Of a DNA stretch of 64,000 nucleotides, positions 16,171 to 24,524 are shown one piece after another. Position 1 is the first letter of the stretch. Each line of letters begins with the position of its first letter. Made by a program: the position numbers and the translations under genes. Below the pieces are notes generated by a model, which was not told where the DNA came from, did not search any database, and saw nothing but the letters and a program-made list of their open reading frames with translations. The stretch is taken from NCBI RefSeq assembly GCF_009650135.1, contig NZ_CP045871.1:620001-684000 (forward strand). Reading direction: 5' to 3'. This DNA is from Litorivicinus lipolyticus. Its GTDB lineage: Bacteria > Pseudomonadota > Gammaproteobacteria > Pseudomonadales > Litorivicinaceae.

Positions 16171-17301
16171 GTGTTCGTTTTTGTACTGCTTTGGGTGGTC
16201 GGCTATTGCCTGCGCCTAACCATTCTGGCGATGCCCCCGGTCGCCGCCCATCTGACCGCCGCGTTTGATCTGTCGGCTTCGCTGACTGGCGCTCTGACGA
16301 CCCTGCCGATGCTGACCATCGCCATCGGTGCCTGGTTGACACACCGGTTAATCCAACGCTTTGGCCTGGCCGGCACCGTGGTGATGGGGTTGGGCTTGAC
16401 CGCGCTGTTATCGACGGCGCGGGTGGCGGCGCCTGATGTGGCCTTGCTGATGGCGGCGACGGCAGGCATGGGCGTTGCGATCGGCGTGTTTCAAACGGCA
16501 TTGCCGGCGCTGGTGACCCAGTGGACCCCGACCCGGATTGCGTTTGGCTGTGCGGTCTACTTAAACGGCATGATGATGGGTGAATGGTCGGCCGCGGGGC
16601 TGACGCTGCCACTGGTGACGCCGGTTATTGGCGCTGATTGGCGGGCGATTTTGCTGTTCTGGTCGTCGCTTGTCGCGGTTGCGGCGGTTGGCGTCACGCT
16701 GCGGACTTGGCTGGCACCGAGTGCGGTCGCGCCGACCGAGTTGGCTGTGGACACGCGGACCTACTGGGGCCGCCAGGCCTTTTCCATGGGTATTCCATTG
16801 GGCGCTTCGATCGCGGCGTTTTACGCCGTCAATGCCTATGCTGCCGATTTGGCGATTGCCCGGGGCGAGCTGGACGCACTGCCTCGGTTTTTGTTTCTGT
16901 TTAACCTGACGCCGATGCTGGCGTCGTTTGTGGTGCTGCGCGTGTCGCACTGGATCGGTCAGCCGCGGCCGATTTGGATCGCAACGCTGGTGACGGCGCT
17001 GGCGTTGTCGGTCTTTGTCGTAACGGACGGGGTGGTCGGATTGCTGGCGGCCTGTGTGGCCGGATTTTTTGCCACCCTGATGATGATTCTATTGATGGCG
17101 CTGCCCAGCATCCTATGGACTGGATCGGCGGCCAGTCAGGCCACCGCGTCGATGTCGGTGATCGGCTATGTGCTGGGGTTCACGCTGCCATTGGCCGGCG
17201 GCATGTTGGTCGATGGGTTTGGCTGGGCGCCCTTGGCGCTGATACCGATCGCGCTATTGTTGATGGGCTGTTTGGTGTGCCGCCCGGTCGCGGTTAGGTA
17301 A
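16171..17301 (+). CDS. MFS transporter, CynX/NimT-like
   Basis: A 376-residue membrane protein with twelve hydrophobic segments. The first reads VFVLLWVVGYCLRLTILAMP and the loop between helices 2 and 3 reads THRLIQRFGLAGTVVMG. Compact size and the pattern LRLTILAMPPVAAHLTAAF match the CynX/NimT branch of the major facilitator superfamily (cyanate or nitroimidazole-resistance type). The start is GTG with a weak ribosome site. It converges on and overlaps the next gene by 8 bp. The substrate is not known. Confidence 0.8.
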   Translation: MFVFVLLWVVGYCLRLTILAMPPVAAHLTAAFDLSASLTGALTTLPMLTIAIGAWLTHRLIQRFGLAGTVVMGLGLTALLSTARVAAPDVALLMAATAGMGVAIGVFQTALPALVTQWTPTRIAFGCAVYLNGMMMGEWSAAGLTLPLVTPVIGADWRAILLFWSSLVAVAAVGVTLRTWLAPSAVAPTELAVDTRTYWGRQAFSMGIPLGASIAAFYAVNAYAADLAIARGELDALPRFLFLFNLTPMLASFVVLRVSHWIGQPRPIWIATLVTALALSVFVVTDGVVGLLAACVAGFFATLMMILLMALPSILWTGSAASQATASMSVIGYVLGFTLPLAGGMLVDGFGWAPLALIPIALLLMGCLVCRPVAVR

Positions 17302-17698
17302 GGCCGACCTCTTTTAACAGCCGCTCCGCGTCAATATGGAATTGGGCTGCCAGCCCCGTCAGCCGCCACTGCGGTTCGCCGTCGATGTGAAACACCACGA
17401 TGGCCTCCAAGTCGACATCAGTCAGCCGCTCCAGCAGGGGCTTCAAAAAATCGGTCAGCGACTGCATACCCTGTTCATCGTCAAAGGTTCGGTTCAGTTG
17501 GTGGCGATAATCCAGATCCGTACCCGATACCATGAAGGGCGTAACGCGCGGGTGGGCGCCGGCGTTGATGCTGTCAGGGAAGCCCAATTCGGTGAACGAT
17601 ATCAGGCGCAGTTCGACCGCGCCGTCGTCGAAGTAGGCGACGTGGTTGGCGAGGCTGAGCCCCCAGTTGGTGGGGTCGAAAATCGGTTGATCAGTCAT
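17294..17698 (-). CDS. Conserved-looking hypothetical protein
   Basis: The ATG at 17698 gives a 134-residue acidic protein beginning MTDQPIFDPTNWGLSLANH. It has alternating strands and a C-terminal helix (QFHIDAERLLKEVGL), no signal peptide and no membrane segment. The longer upstream frame reads into low-complexity intergenic DNA and is not credible. I do not recognise the family. Codon use resembles neighbouring genes, which supports a real cytoplasmic protein. Confidence 0.65.
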   Translation of the reverse strand: MTDQPIFDPTNWGLSLANHVAYFDDGAVELRLISFTELGFPDSINAGAHPRVTPFMVSGTDLDYRHQLNRTFDDEQGMQSLTDFLKPLLERLTDVDLEAIVVFHIDGEPQWRLTGLAAQFHIDAERLLKEVGLT

Positions 17699-17783
17699 CT
17701 GGGCATGATGCCTGATTGGGGGTGGGAATATTAGGTGGCGGGGTGGGGGTCCATCCCATTGCTTATGGTTTATGGGCATAAAG

Positions 17784-17878
17784 CACAATAAGCGAATAAT
17801 TGACCGACACAAAAAGTGAGTAATAGATACGCACAACAAGTGAGTAAGAAATACGCGCGATAAGCGAGAAAAGCCACC
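17784..17878. repeat. Four tandem 24-bp repeats abutting a Fic-like start codon
   Basis: Units at 17784, 17808, 17832 and 17856 each follow the pattern CACAA-N-AAGTGAGTAA with a variable tail ending ATACG; the first and last read AAGCGA in place of AAGTGA. The last unit ends directly before the ATG at 17879. The spacing of 24 bp per unit is regular and there is no other ribosome site. This looks like an iteron-style operator controlling the downstream gene. Confidence 0.75.
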
Positions 17879-18082
17879 ATGGCGACCCCCTCCGAAAAAC
17901 TGGCCGATGCATTGGCAGCCCTACACGAACTTCAGACAAATGGCTCGGTTGCCAGACGCTCTGCCGATCTCTCGCGCACTCACCGTGAACGCCTCGTTAA
18001 AAATGGCTGTAATGACCTACTGAATTCTTGCACAGCGTATAGCGGTCCAAGCAGGGCGCGCCACAACAGGCATTCGAATTAG
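17879..18082 (+). pseudogene. Truncated N-terminus of a Fic-family-like protein
   Basis: The 67-residue frame begins MATPSEKLADALAALHELQT and continues SVARRSADLSRTHRERLVKN. This resembles the N-terminal winged-helix-like segment found before the Fic (AMPylation) domain of many proteobacterial Fic proteins. After about residue 43 the similarity stops and the reading becomes unrelated. The catalytic HPFxxGNG motif is absent from the whole region, so the protein cannot be an active AMP transferase. It could survive as a small DNA-binding protein acting on the repeats upstream. Family recognition is from memory of the pattern. Confidence 0.5.
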
Positions 18083-18121
18083 CCGCTTAGTTGTGCAGAA
18101 ACCGGTGACTGCAGCGCTGAT

Positions 18122-18277
18122 GCGCTTGGTTGCTCGGGGCGCACCGCTCTCGGCCTTGACTGCCATGGATGGCAGGAATGCCCGGCTTGCAGGAGCAAGG
18201 CCGGGCCCATGGCCTACGCGGTGTACCTACATCCTGTAGGCAAACTGCCGACCTATGGTCGTCGGGTCCAAATCTGG
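18122..18277. repeat. Palindrome-rich repeat block A, copy 1
   Basis: A 156-bp block repeated without visible change at 18385-18540. It is a chain of small hairpins: CTGCCATGGATGGCAG; CCCGGC to GCCGGG around a TGC/GCA stem; CTACATCCTGTAG; and CCGAC/GTCGTCGG. No coding frame of credible composition runs through it. It is non-coding, fold-forming DNA rather than a known insertion sequence. Confidence 0.85.
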
Positions 18278-18300
18278 GTCGGTGCGCGGAGATCAACGTT

Positions 18301-18389
18301 GGGGGCCAGGCACGTCATTCGCCCATTCGCCGCGCTATCGCTTCAGGCGAATGGACTCACTGTGTGTACCCACTCGCCACTGCAGCGCT
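18301..18389. repeat. Repeat block B, copy 1
   Basis: An 89-bp block repeated at 18640-18728 with two differences (GCCAGGC for GCCGGGC and GTCATTC for GTCGTTC). It starts with GGGGGCC, the same bases as the tRNA-fMet acceptor/T-stem junction. It contains the 9-bp inverted pair CCATTCGCC/GGCGAATGG. Confidence 0.85.
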
Positions 18390-18540
18390 TGGTTGCTCGG
18401 GGCGCACCGCTCTCGGCCTTGACTGCCATGGATGGCAGGAATGCCCGGCTTGCAGGAGCAAGGCCGGGCCCATGGCCTACGCGGTGTACCTACATCCTGT
18501 AGGCAAACTGCCGACCTATGGTCGTCGGGTCCAAATCTGG
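18385..18540. repeat. Repeat block A, copy 2
   Basis: This block matches 18122-18277 over 156 bp and overlaps the end of block B copy 1 by 5 bp. Unlike copy 1 it is followed by CCCGACAATATCTAC and then a copy of the tRNA-fMet terminator. Identity between the copies implies recent duplication or ongoing gene conversion. Confidence 0.85.
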
Positions 18541-18566
18541 CCCGACAATATCTACGGCTAGAAACC

Positions 18567-18618
18567 AAAAAAGCCTTGTCAATTTCGTCCGAGTGGACTG
18601 AATTGACAAGGCTTTTTT
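18567..18618 (-). terminator. Duplicated copy of the tRNA-fMet terminator
   Basis: A 17-bp perfect stem, AAAAAAGCCTTGTCAAT with its complement, spans 52 bp exactly as in the copy at 18813-18864, differing only in the loop. Next to it at 18633-18646 is a 14-base copy of the tRNA-fMet 3' end (TGGTAGCGGGGGCC on the plus strand). The terminator was therefore duplicated together with the end of the tRNA gene. Confidence 0.85.
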
Positions 18619-18639
18619 GATTTCGAAACGGTTGGTAGC

Positions 18640-18728
18640 GGGGGCCGGGCACGTCGTTCGCCCATTCGCCGCGCTATCGCTTCAGGCGAATGGACTCACT
18701 GTGTGTACCCACTCGCCACTGCAGCGCT
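18640..18728. repeat. Repeat block B, copy 2
   Basis: Second copy of the 89-bp block seen at 18301-18389. Its first seven bases are shared with the truncated tRNA-fMet 3' end (18633-18646), so the join between block and tRNA fragment lies inside GGGGGCC. Confidence 0.85.
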
Positions 18729-18731
18729 GAT

Positions 18732-18786
18732 GCGCTTGGTTGCTCGGGGCAAACTGCCGACCTACGGTCGTCGGGTCCAAATCTGG
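18732..18786. repeat. Repeat block A, copy 3, internally deleted
   Basis: This 55-bp copy keeps the first 20 or so bases (GCGCTTGGTTGCTCGGGGC) and the last third (AAACTGCCGACCTA to CAAATCTGG). It lacks about 101 bp holding the central hairpins, and has one base change. It is the copy nearest the intact tRNA. Confidence 0.85.
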
Positions 18787-18812
18787 CCCGAAAATATCTA
18801 CACATAGAAACC

Positions 18813-18864
18813 AAAAAAGCCTTGTCAATTTCGTCCTAACGGACTGCATTGACAAGGCTTTTTT
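18813..18864 (-). terminator. Rho-independent terminator of tRNA-fMet
   Basis: Fifteen bases after the tRNA 3' end, the minus strand folds into a 17-bp perfect stem (ATCAAAAAAGCC side and its complement) ending in a TTTTTT run. An inner GTCC/GGAC pair extends it. The A- and T-runs on both arms make it potentially bidirectional. Confidence 0.85.
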
Positions 18865-18878
18865 GATTTCGAAACGGT

Positions 18879-18955
<77 letters not shown>

Positions 18956-18972
18956 CCTGTTTCGTGGGGCGC

Positions 18973-19000
18973 ATACTATAGGTTTGCGCGGCGCCGTCAA
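18973..19000 (-). promoter_or_regulatory. Sigma-70 promoter of tRNA-fMet
   Basis: On the minus strand TTGACG is followed by 16 bases and TAGTAT. A GC-rich discriminator (GCGCCCC) comes between the -10 and the tRNA, which is typical of stable-RNA promoters under stringent control. Confidence 0.75.
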
Positions 19001-19176
19001 CCGGTTTGTGCCGTAAATATGAATAAATAATTAGCGCCGTGCTGGCAGGTGTCGGAATCCCTAACACTGGCGCCCATGCGACTGTTGCCCGTGCCGACGT
19101 GTGGCGCCCTTTGGATTACCGGGCGCCGGTCAGGTGACGCAGCGTCAATAGGCGATGCAGCCAGCCGTATAGCCAA

Positions 19177-19192
19177 TGGCCCGGTTCTTGCT
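19177..19192 (+). promoter_or_regulatory. Sigma-54 promoter of the PEP-CTERM gene
   Basis: TGGCCCGGTTCTTGCT matches the RpoN consensus TGGCACG-N4-TTGCT with a single mismatch, and the GG and GC are 10 bases apart. Transcription would start near 19203, about 54 bases before the GTG start. PEP-CTERM genes controlled by RpoN with the PrsK/PrsR pair are known in other bacteria. The GTGT/ACAC dyad near 19052-19070 is a possible activator site. Confidence 0.72.
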
Positions 19193-19256
19193 AACCAAAG
19201 CAGTAACGACTGTTCGCAATCGAGTGCGAACTCAACGGCTATATGAGGAAATGACT

Positions 19257-19973
19257 GTGAAAATAATTAAAAGCATGGGTGCGGCGGCGCTACTGGCAAG
19301 CTCGGTCGGGGCATCGGCCAGTATGGTTAACATTGATTTCGAGGGACTGGCGTCGCAGACCGCGGTCACCTCGATCAATTACGGCACCGAAACCCTTTCG
19401 ATCTCGAACGTCACTAAGGTGGTCGGCAGCGGCAATGCCGCCAGCGAAGCCTGGGTTTACGACACCACAACCGCCGGCGAGGACCCGGATTTGACCGCCT
19501 CGTTTGCTAACTCCAGCGGTGGTTCGCTTAGCCCCGGTAATGTGTTGATCGTTCAGGAAGACCTGAATCGCGCCGCCGACGACAATGGCCAGGGCGGCTT
19601 TATGCGCTTTGATTTCTCCAGCAGCATTGTTTTGCAAAGCATCGATGTCTTTGACGTGCGCCAGGGCGCCGTGACTTTCTCGTTGTACAACTCGGTCAAT
19701 GCACTGTTGGTGGCGGTGACCAATAGCGAAAACTCCGACACCGGCAACAGCACCACCAACAACAAGTATGAGACAGTTGATTTTGGCGGCGTTGAAATGT
19801 CGTGGATGACGGTCCAGCTCGCCGATTCGGGTGCCCTGGATAACATCCGGTTTGATCTGGGTGGGTCCACCACCAACATCTCGCCGGTGCCCTTGCCCGG
19901 TGCGGTCTGGTTGTTCGGCACCGCTCTCGCCGGCTTCGTTGGCGTCCGTCGTCGGCGTGCTAAAGCGGCCTAG
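19257..19973 (+). CDS. PEP-CTERM-type (VPLPG variant) exported surface protein
   Basis: The 238-residue protein has a signal peptide (MKIIKSMGAAALLASSVGASA). A middle of about 190 residues is rich in Asn, Ser, Thr and Gly with strand-like alternation. It ends in the sorting tail VPLPGAVWLFGTALAGF followed by a basic cluster VRRRRAK. That tail is the VPLPA/PEP-CTERM signal cut by an exosortase. GTG at 19257 is preferred to ATG at 19251 because GAGGA lies 7 bases before it. No exosortase is in the window. Likely role: extracellular matrix or biofilm protein. Confidence 0.85.
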   Translation: MKIIKSMGAAALLASSVGASASMVNIDFEGLASQTAVTSINYGTETLSISNVTKVVGSGNAASEAWVYDTTTAGEDPDLTASFANSSGGSLSPGNVLIVQEDLNRAADDNGQGGFMRFDFSSSIVLQSIDVFDVRQGAVTFSLYNSVNALLVAVTNSENSDTGNSTTNNKYETVDFGGVEMSWMTVQLADSGALDNIRFDLGGSTTNISPVPLPGAVWLFGTALAGFVGVRRRRAKAA

Positions 19974-20740
19974 TTAACCGCCGCCAGCGCATCACAGGCG
20001 GCAAACACCCGGGCGTTACTTGCGACGTCTGCGGTGTTGGGGTGGGCTGGGGCGAAATGCCCGGCGTCGTTGTCAAAGTACTCACCGCTGTGCCCTAAAA
20101 ACTCGTCCCCGGTTGCCGCGCGCACGATAATGTCCGACCCCTGTCGTACGTCGGAACCGGCGACACCAAACCCCTCGGTGACCATCTTGGTCGCCAACAA
20201 TGAACCCGGGTTAACCGCCACGCATAATTGCGGCACGTGGATCGCCAGGTGGGCGGTCCACTGGGTGATGGCCAGTTTGCTTTGGGCGTAGGCTTGAAAA
20301 TCATCCGCCAATTGCGAACGACCCGCCAGCGCGTCCAGGTCCACGGGCGCTTGTGCTGCCGACGACAGGTTAACGATACGGCCGTTGTCCGGCATGCCCT
20401 TGATCACTGCCTGTGCCAGCATCAAAGGCGCAATGGTGTTGACCGCAAAACGGGCATCCAGGCCCTGGTCCGTTCGCGGCTGGGGCGTTTTGAAAACGCC
20501 GGCGTTGTTAACCAGCACGTCAAACGTCTGTGCCAACTGGCCGTGTGCCAGTTTGACCTCGACCAGGTCACTGAGGTCACAGCACCAAGCATGCGGCGTG
20601 CCTAATTCGTCGGCGACGGCGCCCAGTTTGTCCGGGTCACGGCCGTGAATCCAAACCTGGTGGCCGGCCGCAATCAGCTCCGCCGCGGCCACTTTGCCGA
20701 TGCCGTCGGTGGCGCCGGTTATTAAAACTCGTAGGGTCAT
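19970..20740 (-). CDS. SDR-family NAD(P)-dependent oxidoreductase
   Basis: The 256-residue short-chain dehydrogenase shows the cofactor motif TGATDGIG, NNAGV, the Ser of IVNLSSAAQ and the catalytic YAQSK. The pattern resembles the retinol-dehydrogenase-like and light-dependent-type SDRs that use NADP (Arg after the second strand: HGRDPDKL). Its start overlaps the LLM oxidoreductase stop by 4 bp, so the two are one leftward transcription unit. Substrate unknown. Confidence 0.85.
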   Translation of the reverse strand: MTLRVLITGATDGIGKVAAAELIAAGHQVWIHGRDPDKLGAVADELGTPHAWCCDLSDLVEVKLAHGQLAQTFDVLVNNAGVFKTPQPRTDQGLDARFAVNTIAPLMLAQAVIKGMPDNGRIVNLSSAAQAPVDLDALAGRSQLADDFQAYAQSKLAITQWTAHLAIHVPQLCVAVNPGSLLATKMVTEGFGVAGSDVRQGSDIIVRAATGDEFLGHSGEYFDNDAGHFAPAHPNTADVASNARVFAACDALAAVN

Positions 20741-21702
20741 GGTGATTCCTCTTGGCAGCCAAAGATGGGGAATAGGTGCGCGGCCAGCTCGGTTAGGGTG
20801 TCCTCAATCGGTGCGGTGTTAAAGCGCAGGTTCAGGGCCACGTGGTTGACATCGGACGCTTGTAATGTCGCTAGCAAATCGTGCAGCTGCTGAATGCCCA
20901 GCCGCCAGCCCAAGTGAATCGGGATAGGCTGCGCCGGCGCGTCGCGAACCAAGTCAATGTACAAGGACTGGGACACGGGCACCGGCGTGTCGCGCAATTC
21001 GCGCACGCGACTTTGCCAGTCTTGAATGATCTGGGCTTGCAGCGCTGGGGGGCGCGGGTAGGTAATCCAGGCATCCGCGTGTTTGGCGACCCAGTCCATC
21101 GGCTGTTGGCTGGCGCCGGTGACGGCCATGGGTATTCGCTGGCCGACCGGTTTTGGCAAACAATCAATGTCGCCACGCAACTGTCCGGCGCTATTGGACA
21201 GCCGCGGGTAGTCGTCGGCCATCGCGCGGATGTAGTCAAAGTGATCCCGAAAGGCCGCGCCGCGATGCTCGTAGTCCTTGGCGGTGGCCGGGTATTCCTC
21301 CGGGCGATCGCCGGAGGCCACGCCCATGATCCAACGACCACCGGACAGCTGGTCAATGCTGGCAGCGGACTTGGCGACATGGGCTGGGTGGCGCAGCGGC
21401 AAAATAATACTGCCGCTGGCGAGTGCAATGTGCTCCGTTTTAGCGGCCAACCAGGTCGCAAATACAAAGGGGTCGTAGATCTGGCCGGTGTCGCCGAAGC
21501 TGGGGACGTTGAACGGAATGTCGCGCAACCATACGGCGCCAAATCCCAATGCCTCGGCCTGTTGCACGCGTGCCGTTATTCGATTGAGCTCGGGCAGGCT
21601 GGCGATGCCGTAGTGGTCGATCGGTACGACCAGCCCAAGCGACAGGCGCCCGGGGCGAAAAATACGGGCGAACCCGGCGTTGATGGCGTCAAATGGGGTC
21701 AT
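20737..21702 (-). CDS. LLM-class (luciferase-like) flavin-dependent oxidoreductase
   Basis: A 321-residue TIM-barrel protein of the luciferase-like monooxygenase family. Typical segments are VQQAEALGFGAVWLRDIP, DPFVFATWLAAKTEHIALA, HPAHVAKSAASIDQLSGGR and MGVASGDRPEEYPA. Members use reduced flavin, sometimes F420, to oxidise small organic or sulfur compounds. The overlapping SDR gene downstream suggests the two act on the same substrate, which is inference. The substrate is unknown. Confidence 0.85.
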   Translation of the reverse strand: MTPFDAINAGFARIFRPGRLSLGLVVPIDHYGIASLPELNRITARVQQAEALGFGAVWLRDIPFNVPSFGDTGQIYDPFVFATWLAAKTEHIALASGSIILPLRHPAHVAKSAASIDQLSGGRWIMGVASGDRPEEYPATAKDYEHRGAAFRDHFDYIRAMADDYPRLSNSAGQLRGDIDCLPKPVGQRIPMAVTGASQQPMDWVAKHADAWITYPRPPALQAQIIQDWQSRVRELRDTPVPVSQSLYIDLVRDAPAQPIPIHLGWRLGIQQLHDLLATLQASDVNHVALNLRFNTAPIEDTLTELAAHLFPIFGCQEESP

Positions 21703-21734
21703 GCAGTCAGTCGCTGTGGGGATGCCGCGCTAGT

Positions 21735-24368
21735 CTACGCGCGGGCTGTCGTCAGTGCATCTGCGCGTACCTGCGCCACCGCGGTCAAAACGGCGAGCGC
21801 CGCTGCACAGGCGCCACCGATCCACAGCCAGGCGACCAAACCCAGATCCGCCGTGCCCAAAACCTGCTGAGCCAAGGGTAGGCTGCTGGCCAGCCACTGG
21901 GCCGCGCACACCGCGCCAATACAGCCCCACATGACCCGATGGCCGCGCAACGCACCGGCCATGGTGATGCCGCCGGCGCTATAGCGGACCGCGACCAAAT
22001 TGATGACCTCCAGTCCGACCAGTAAATTCATCGCCAGTGTTTGGGCCTGGGCATGGCTGTGACCGGTGGCGACCGCGGCGTGGTAGCTGGCAAACACCAG
22101 CGCCACAAACAAGGCGGTCACCCACAGCAATTGGACAACATCGGCGCGGCTTAAAAAGGGCGCGTTGGCGGCTCGCGGCGGCCGGCGCATGGTGCCCGCG
22201 CGTGCGGGATCAAACGCCAGCGCCAGCCCCAAGGTAATGGCCGTCACCAAATTCACCCATAGTATTTGCAATGCGCTGATCGGAAGCTGCAGGCCGGCCA
22301 GTAGAGAGACCACGATGACCCCGGCTTCGGCGGCGCTGGTGGGCAGGTTCCAGCGAATGACCTTGTGCAGGTTGTCAAACAGGTTGCGGCCCTCGCGGAT
22401 GGCGGCCACCACCGAGGCGAAGTTGTCATCCGCCAAAATCAGGTCGGCCGCCTCGCGTGCTGCCGCGGAGCCGCGCTGGCCCATGGCGACGCCGGCATCG
22501 GCCTTTTTCAGTGCTGGGGCGTCGTTGACGCCATCGCCGGTCATGGCAACGGTTTGATGCTGGTGCTGTAAGGCACCAATGAGTGCCAACTTGTGCGCCG
22601 GGCTGGTCCGGGCAAAGACGCGATAGTGCCGCGCGACGTCGGCCCATTCGGCAGGCTCCAAGGTATCCAGCTCGGTCCCGGTGATGGCGCGGTCGGCGTC
22701 GGGCAGGCCGATTTCGCGGGCGATCGCCGAGGCCGTAACGGGATGGTCCCCGGTGATCATTTTGATTTCGACGCCGGCGTTAAGTATTTCTTTGACCGCG
22801 CTTTCGGTCTCGGGTCGCGGTGGGTCGATTAGCCCGACCAGTCCGATCCAGTTGAGGTGTCCGCGCCAGCCGACGCCGCTCAAATTGGCGTCATGGATCG
22901 GGCCGTCCGCCAGTGCCAATACGCGCATGCCGCGGCCGGCGAGCGCCTCGATTTGCAGTGCTAGGTCGTCCGGCGCATGGGCGCACAGCGCCGCAATCGC
23001 TTCCGGCGCGCCTTTGGCAGCAATCTGGTGGTGGCCGTCCGGGTCTGCGACCAAGACCGCCATGTAGCGGTGTGCGGCGTCAAATGGAATGGCGCTGACG
23101 CGCGCCCATTCATTGGTGTTAACGCGTGTTTTTTCAGCAAACACCGCCAGTGCGCCCTCCATCGGGTCGCCGACGACTTGCCAGTGGCCACCGCTCAGTG
23201 CGACGCGGGCATCGTTGCACAGTTGCGCGACACGGCCGGCTCGTTGCACGTCGGCGTGCCACGGCTGGGGTGACACCTCGCCGTCGGGGTCGTAGCCGCT
23301 GCCGCTGACTTGAAAGTGCTGGTCCGCCGTCACCAGGTGGGTCAAGGTCATCTGGTTTTGAGTCAGCGTGCCGGTCTTGTCGGTGCACACCACCGACACC
23401 GAACCCAAGGTTTCGACCGATGGCAACTGGCGCACAATCACGCGCCGCCGCGCCATGGCCTGAACGCCCAGCGCCAAGGTGATGGTCAGCACCGCCGGCA
23501 GGCCCTCGGGTATGGCCGCGACGGTCAGTCCGACAATCGCCATAAAGAGTTGATCCAGCGGCAGCCGCGCCTGCCAAACGCCAAACGCGAAGAGCGCCAG
23601 CGCGAGCGCCACGATCGCCATCGACAGGCGCTGAAAAAGTCGATCGAGCTGCGTCAGCAGTGGTGTTTTCAAGGTTTTGACTTGGCTAGCCAGTTGGCTG
23701 ACCAGTTGACTGACCTGGCCGACCTCGGTGTCGGCGCCGGTGGCAATGACCAGCCCGATCGCGCTGCCTGCGACCAGGTGCGTGCCGCTGTAGGCCATGC
23801 AATAACGCTCGGCCAATGGCGCCGGCTGCGCCAGTGCCTCGGTCGATTTTCCCACCGCCACCGACTCGCCGGTCAGCATCGATTCGTCGATTGACACCCC
23901 GTGACACTCGAGCAGCCGCAGGTCCGCCGGCACCAGGTCCCCGGCGTCCAGCCAGACCCAATCACCGGGCACCAATTCGCCGGCATCCAGGGGCACCTTG
24001 ACGCCATCGCGATAGGCTTGGGCGGTGCGCGGCACCAAGGCGGCAATCGCTTGCAGCGCCCGCTCGGCTTGGCCTTCTTGGACCAGTCCGATCATGGCGT
24101 TGACCACAATGACGGTCGTGATGACCGCGGCGTCCACCCAGTGCTGCAGCAGCACCGTCACCAGCGCCGCCGCCACCAGCACCCAAACCAAGGCGTTGTT
24201 GAGTTGACGGCCGAGCCGGGTCCACAGACTGTCCGGGGCCGGAGCCGGTAGGCGATTGGGGCCATGACGCTGCAGGCGCTGGTGCGCCTCGGCGTGGCTC
24301 AGGCCTTGCCGGCGGCTGTCCATAATGGTGATGGCGTGCTCGGTTGATAAGGTTTCGATGCTGGGCAT
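21735..24368 (-). CDS. Cation-transporting P-type ATPase (P2-like)
   Basis: The 877-residue protein has every P2-type feature in order: an N-terminal cation-ATPase domain, the actuator motif LTGESV (about 165-170), and IPEGLPA (about 286) in helix M4 at the ion site. The phosphorylated Asp lies near 330 in CTDKTGTLT, followed by the nucleotide-binding domain, TGDGVNDAPALKKADAG and six C-terminal helices beginning ILWVNLVTA. The M6 segment NLVTAITLGLALAF lacks the Asp of the calcium-pump motif NLVTDG. A monovalent-cation or other specificity, as in CtpF-like pumps, is therefore possible. Located in the inner membrane; monocistronic. Confidence 0.9.
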   Translation of the reverse strand: MPSIETLSTEHAITIMDSRRQGLSHAEAHQRLQRHGPNRLPAPAPDSLWTRLGRQLNNALVWVLVAAALVTVLLQHWVDAAVITTVIVVNAMIGLVQEGQAERALQAIAALVPRTAQAYRDGVKVPLDAGELVPGDWVWLDAGDLVPADLRLLECHGVSIDESMLTGESVAVGKSTEALAQPAPLAERYCMAYSGTHLVAGSAIGLVIATGADTEVGQVSQLVSQLASQVKTLKTPLLTQLDRLFQRLSMAIVALALALFAFGVWQARLPLDQLFMAIVGLTVAAIPEGLPAVLTITLALGVQAMARRRVIVRQLPSVETLGSVSVVCTDKTGTLTQNQMTLTHLVTADQHFQVSGSGYDPDGEVSPQPWHADVQRAGRVAQLCNDARVALSGGHWQVVGDPMEGALAVFAEKTRVNTNEWARVSAIPFDAAHRYMAVLVADPDGHHQIAAKGAPEAIAALCAHAPDDLALQIEALAGRGMRVLALADGPIHDANLSGVGWRGHLNWIGLVGLIDPPRPETESAVKEILNAGVEIKMITGDHPVTASAIAREIGLPDADRAITGTELDTLEPAEWADVARHYRVFARTSPAHKLALIGALQHQHQTVAMTGDGVNDAPALKKADAGVAMGQRGSAAAREAADLILADDNFASVVAAIREGRNLFDNLHKVIRWNLPTSAAEAGVIVVSLLAGLQLPISALQILWVNLVTAITLGLALAFDPARAGTMRRPPRAANAPFLSRADVVQLLWVTALFVALVFASYHAAVATGHSHAQAQTLAMNLLVGLEVINLVAVRYSAGGITMAGALRGHRVMWGCIGAVCAAQWLASSLPLAQQVLGTADLGLVAWLWIGGACAAALAVLTAVAQVRADALTTARA

Positions 24369-24524
24369 CGGGCCACTGTAGAGAGCAAGTGGGCGTCAGC
24401 GTGATGACCTAGAGTCCAAACGTCAGTGCCCAGCCAGGCAAGTTTCCAGCGCGGGAGTGTTAGCTCGATCACACCTGCGGGTTCGCCCCAGCCGCGCTCG
24501 ATTAAAGCCAACTAGGCTGTGGGC

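Noticed and set aside
20881..21870. Long plus-strand frame of 329 codons
   Set aside because: Antisense to the LLM oxidoreductase gene in a GC-rich genome; no family pattern and the sense frame has clear motifs.
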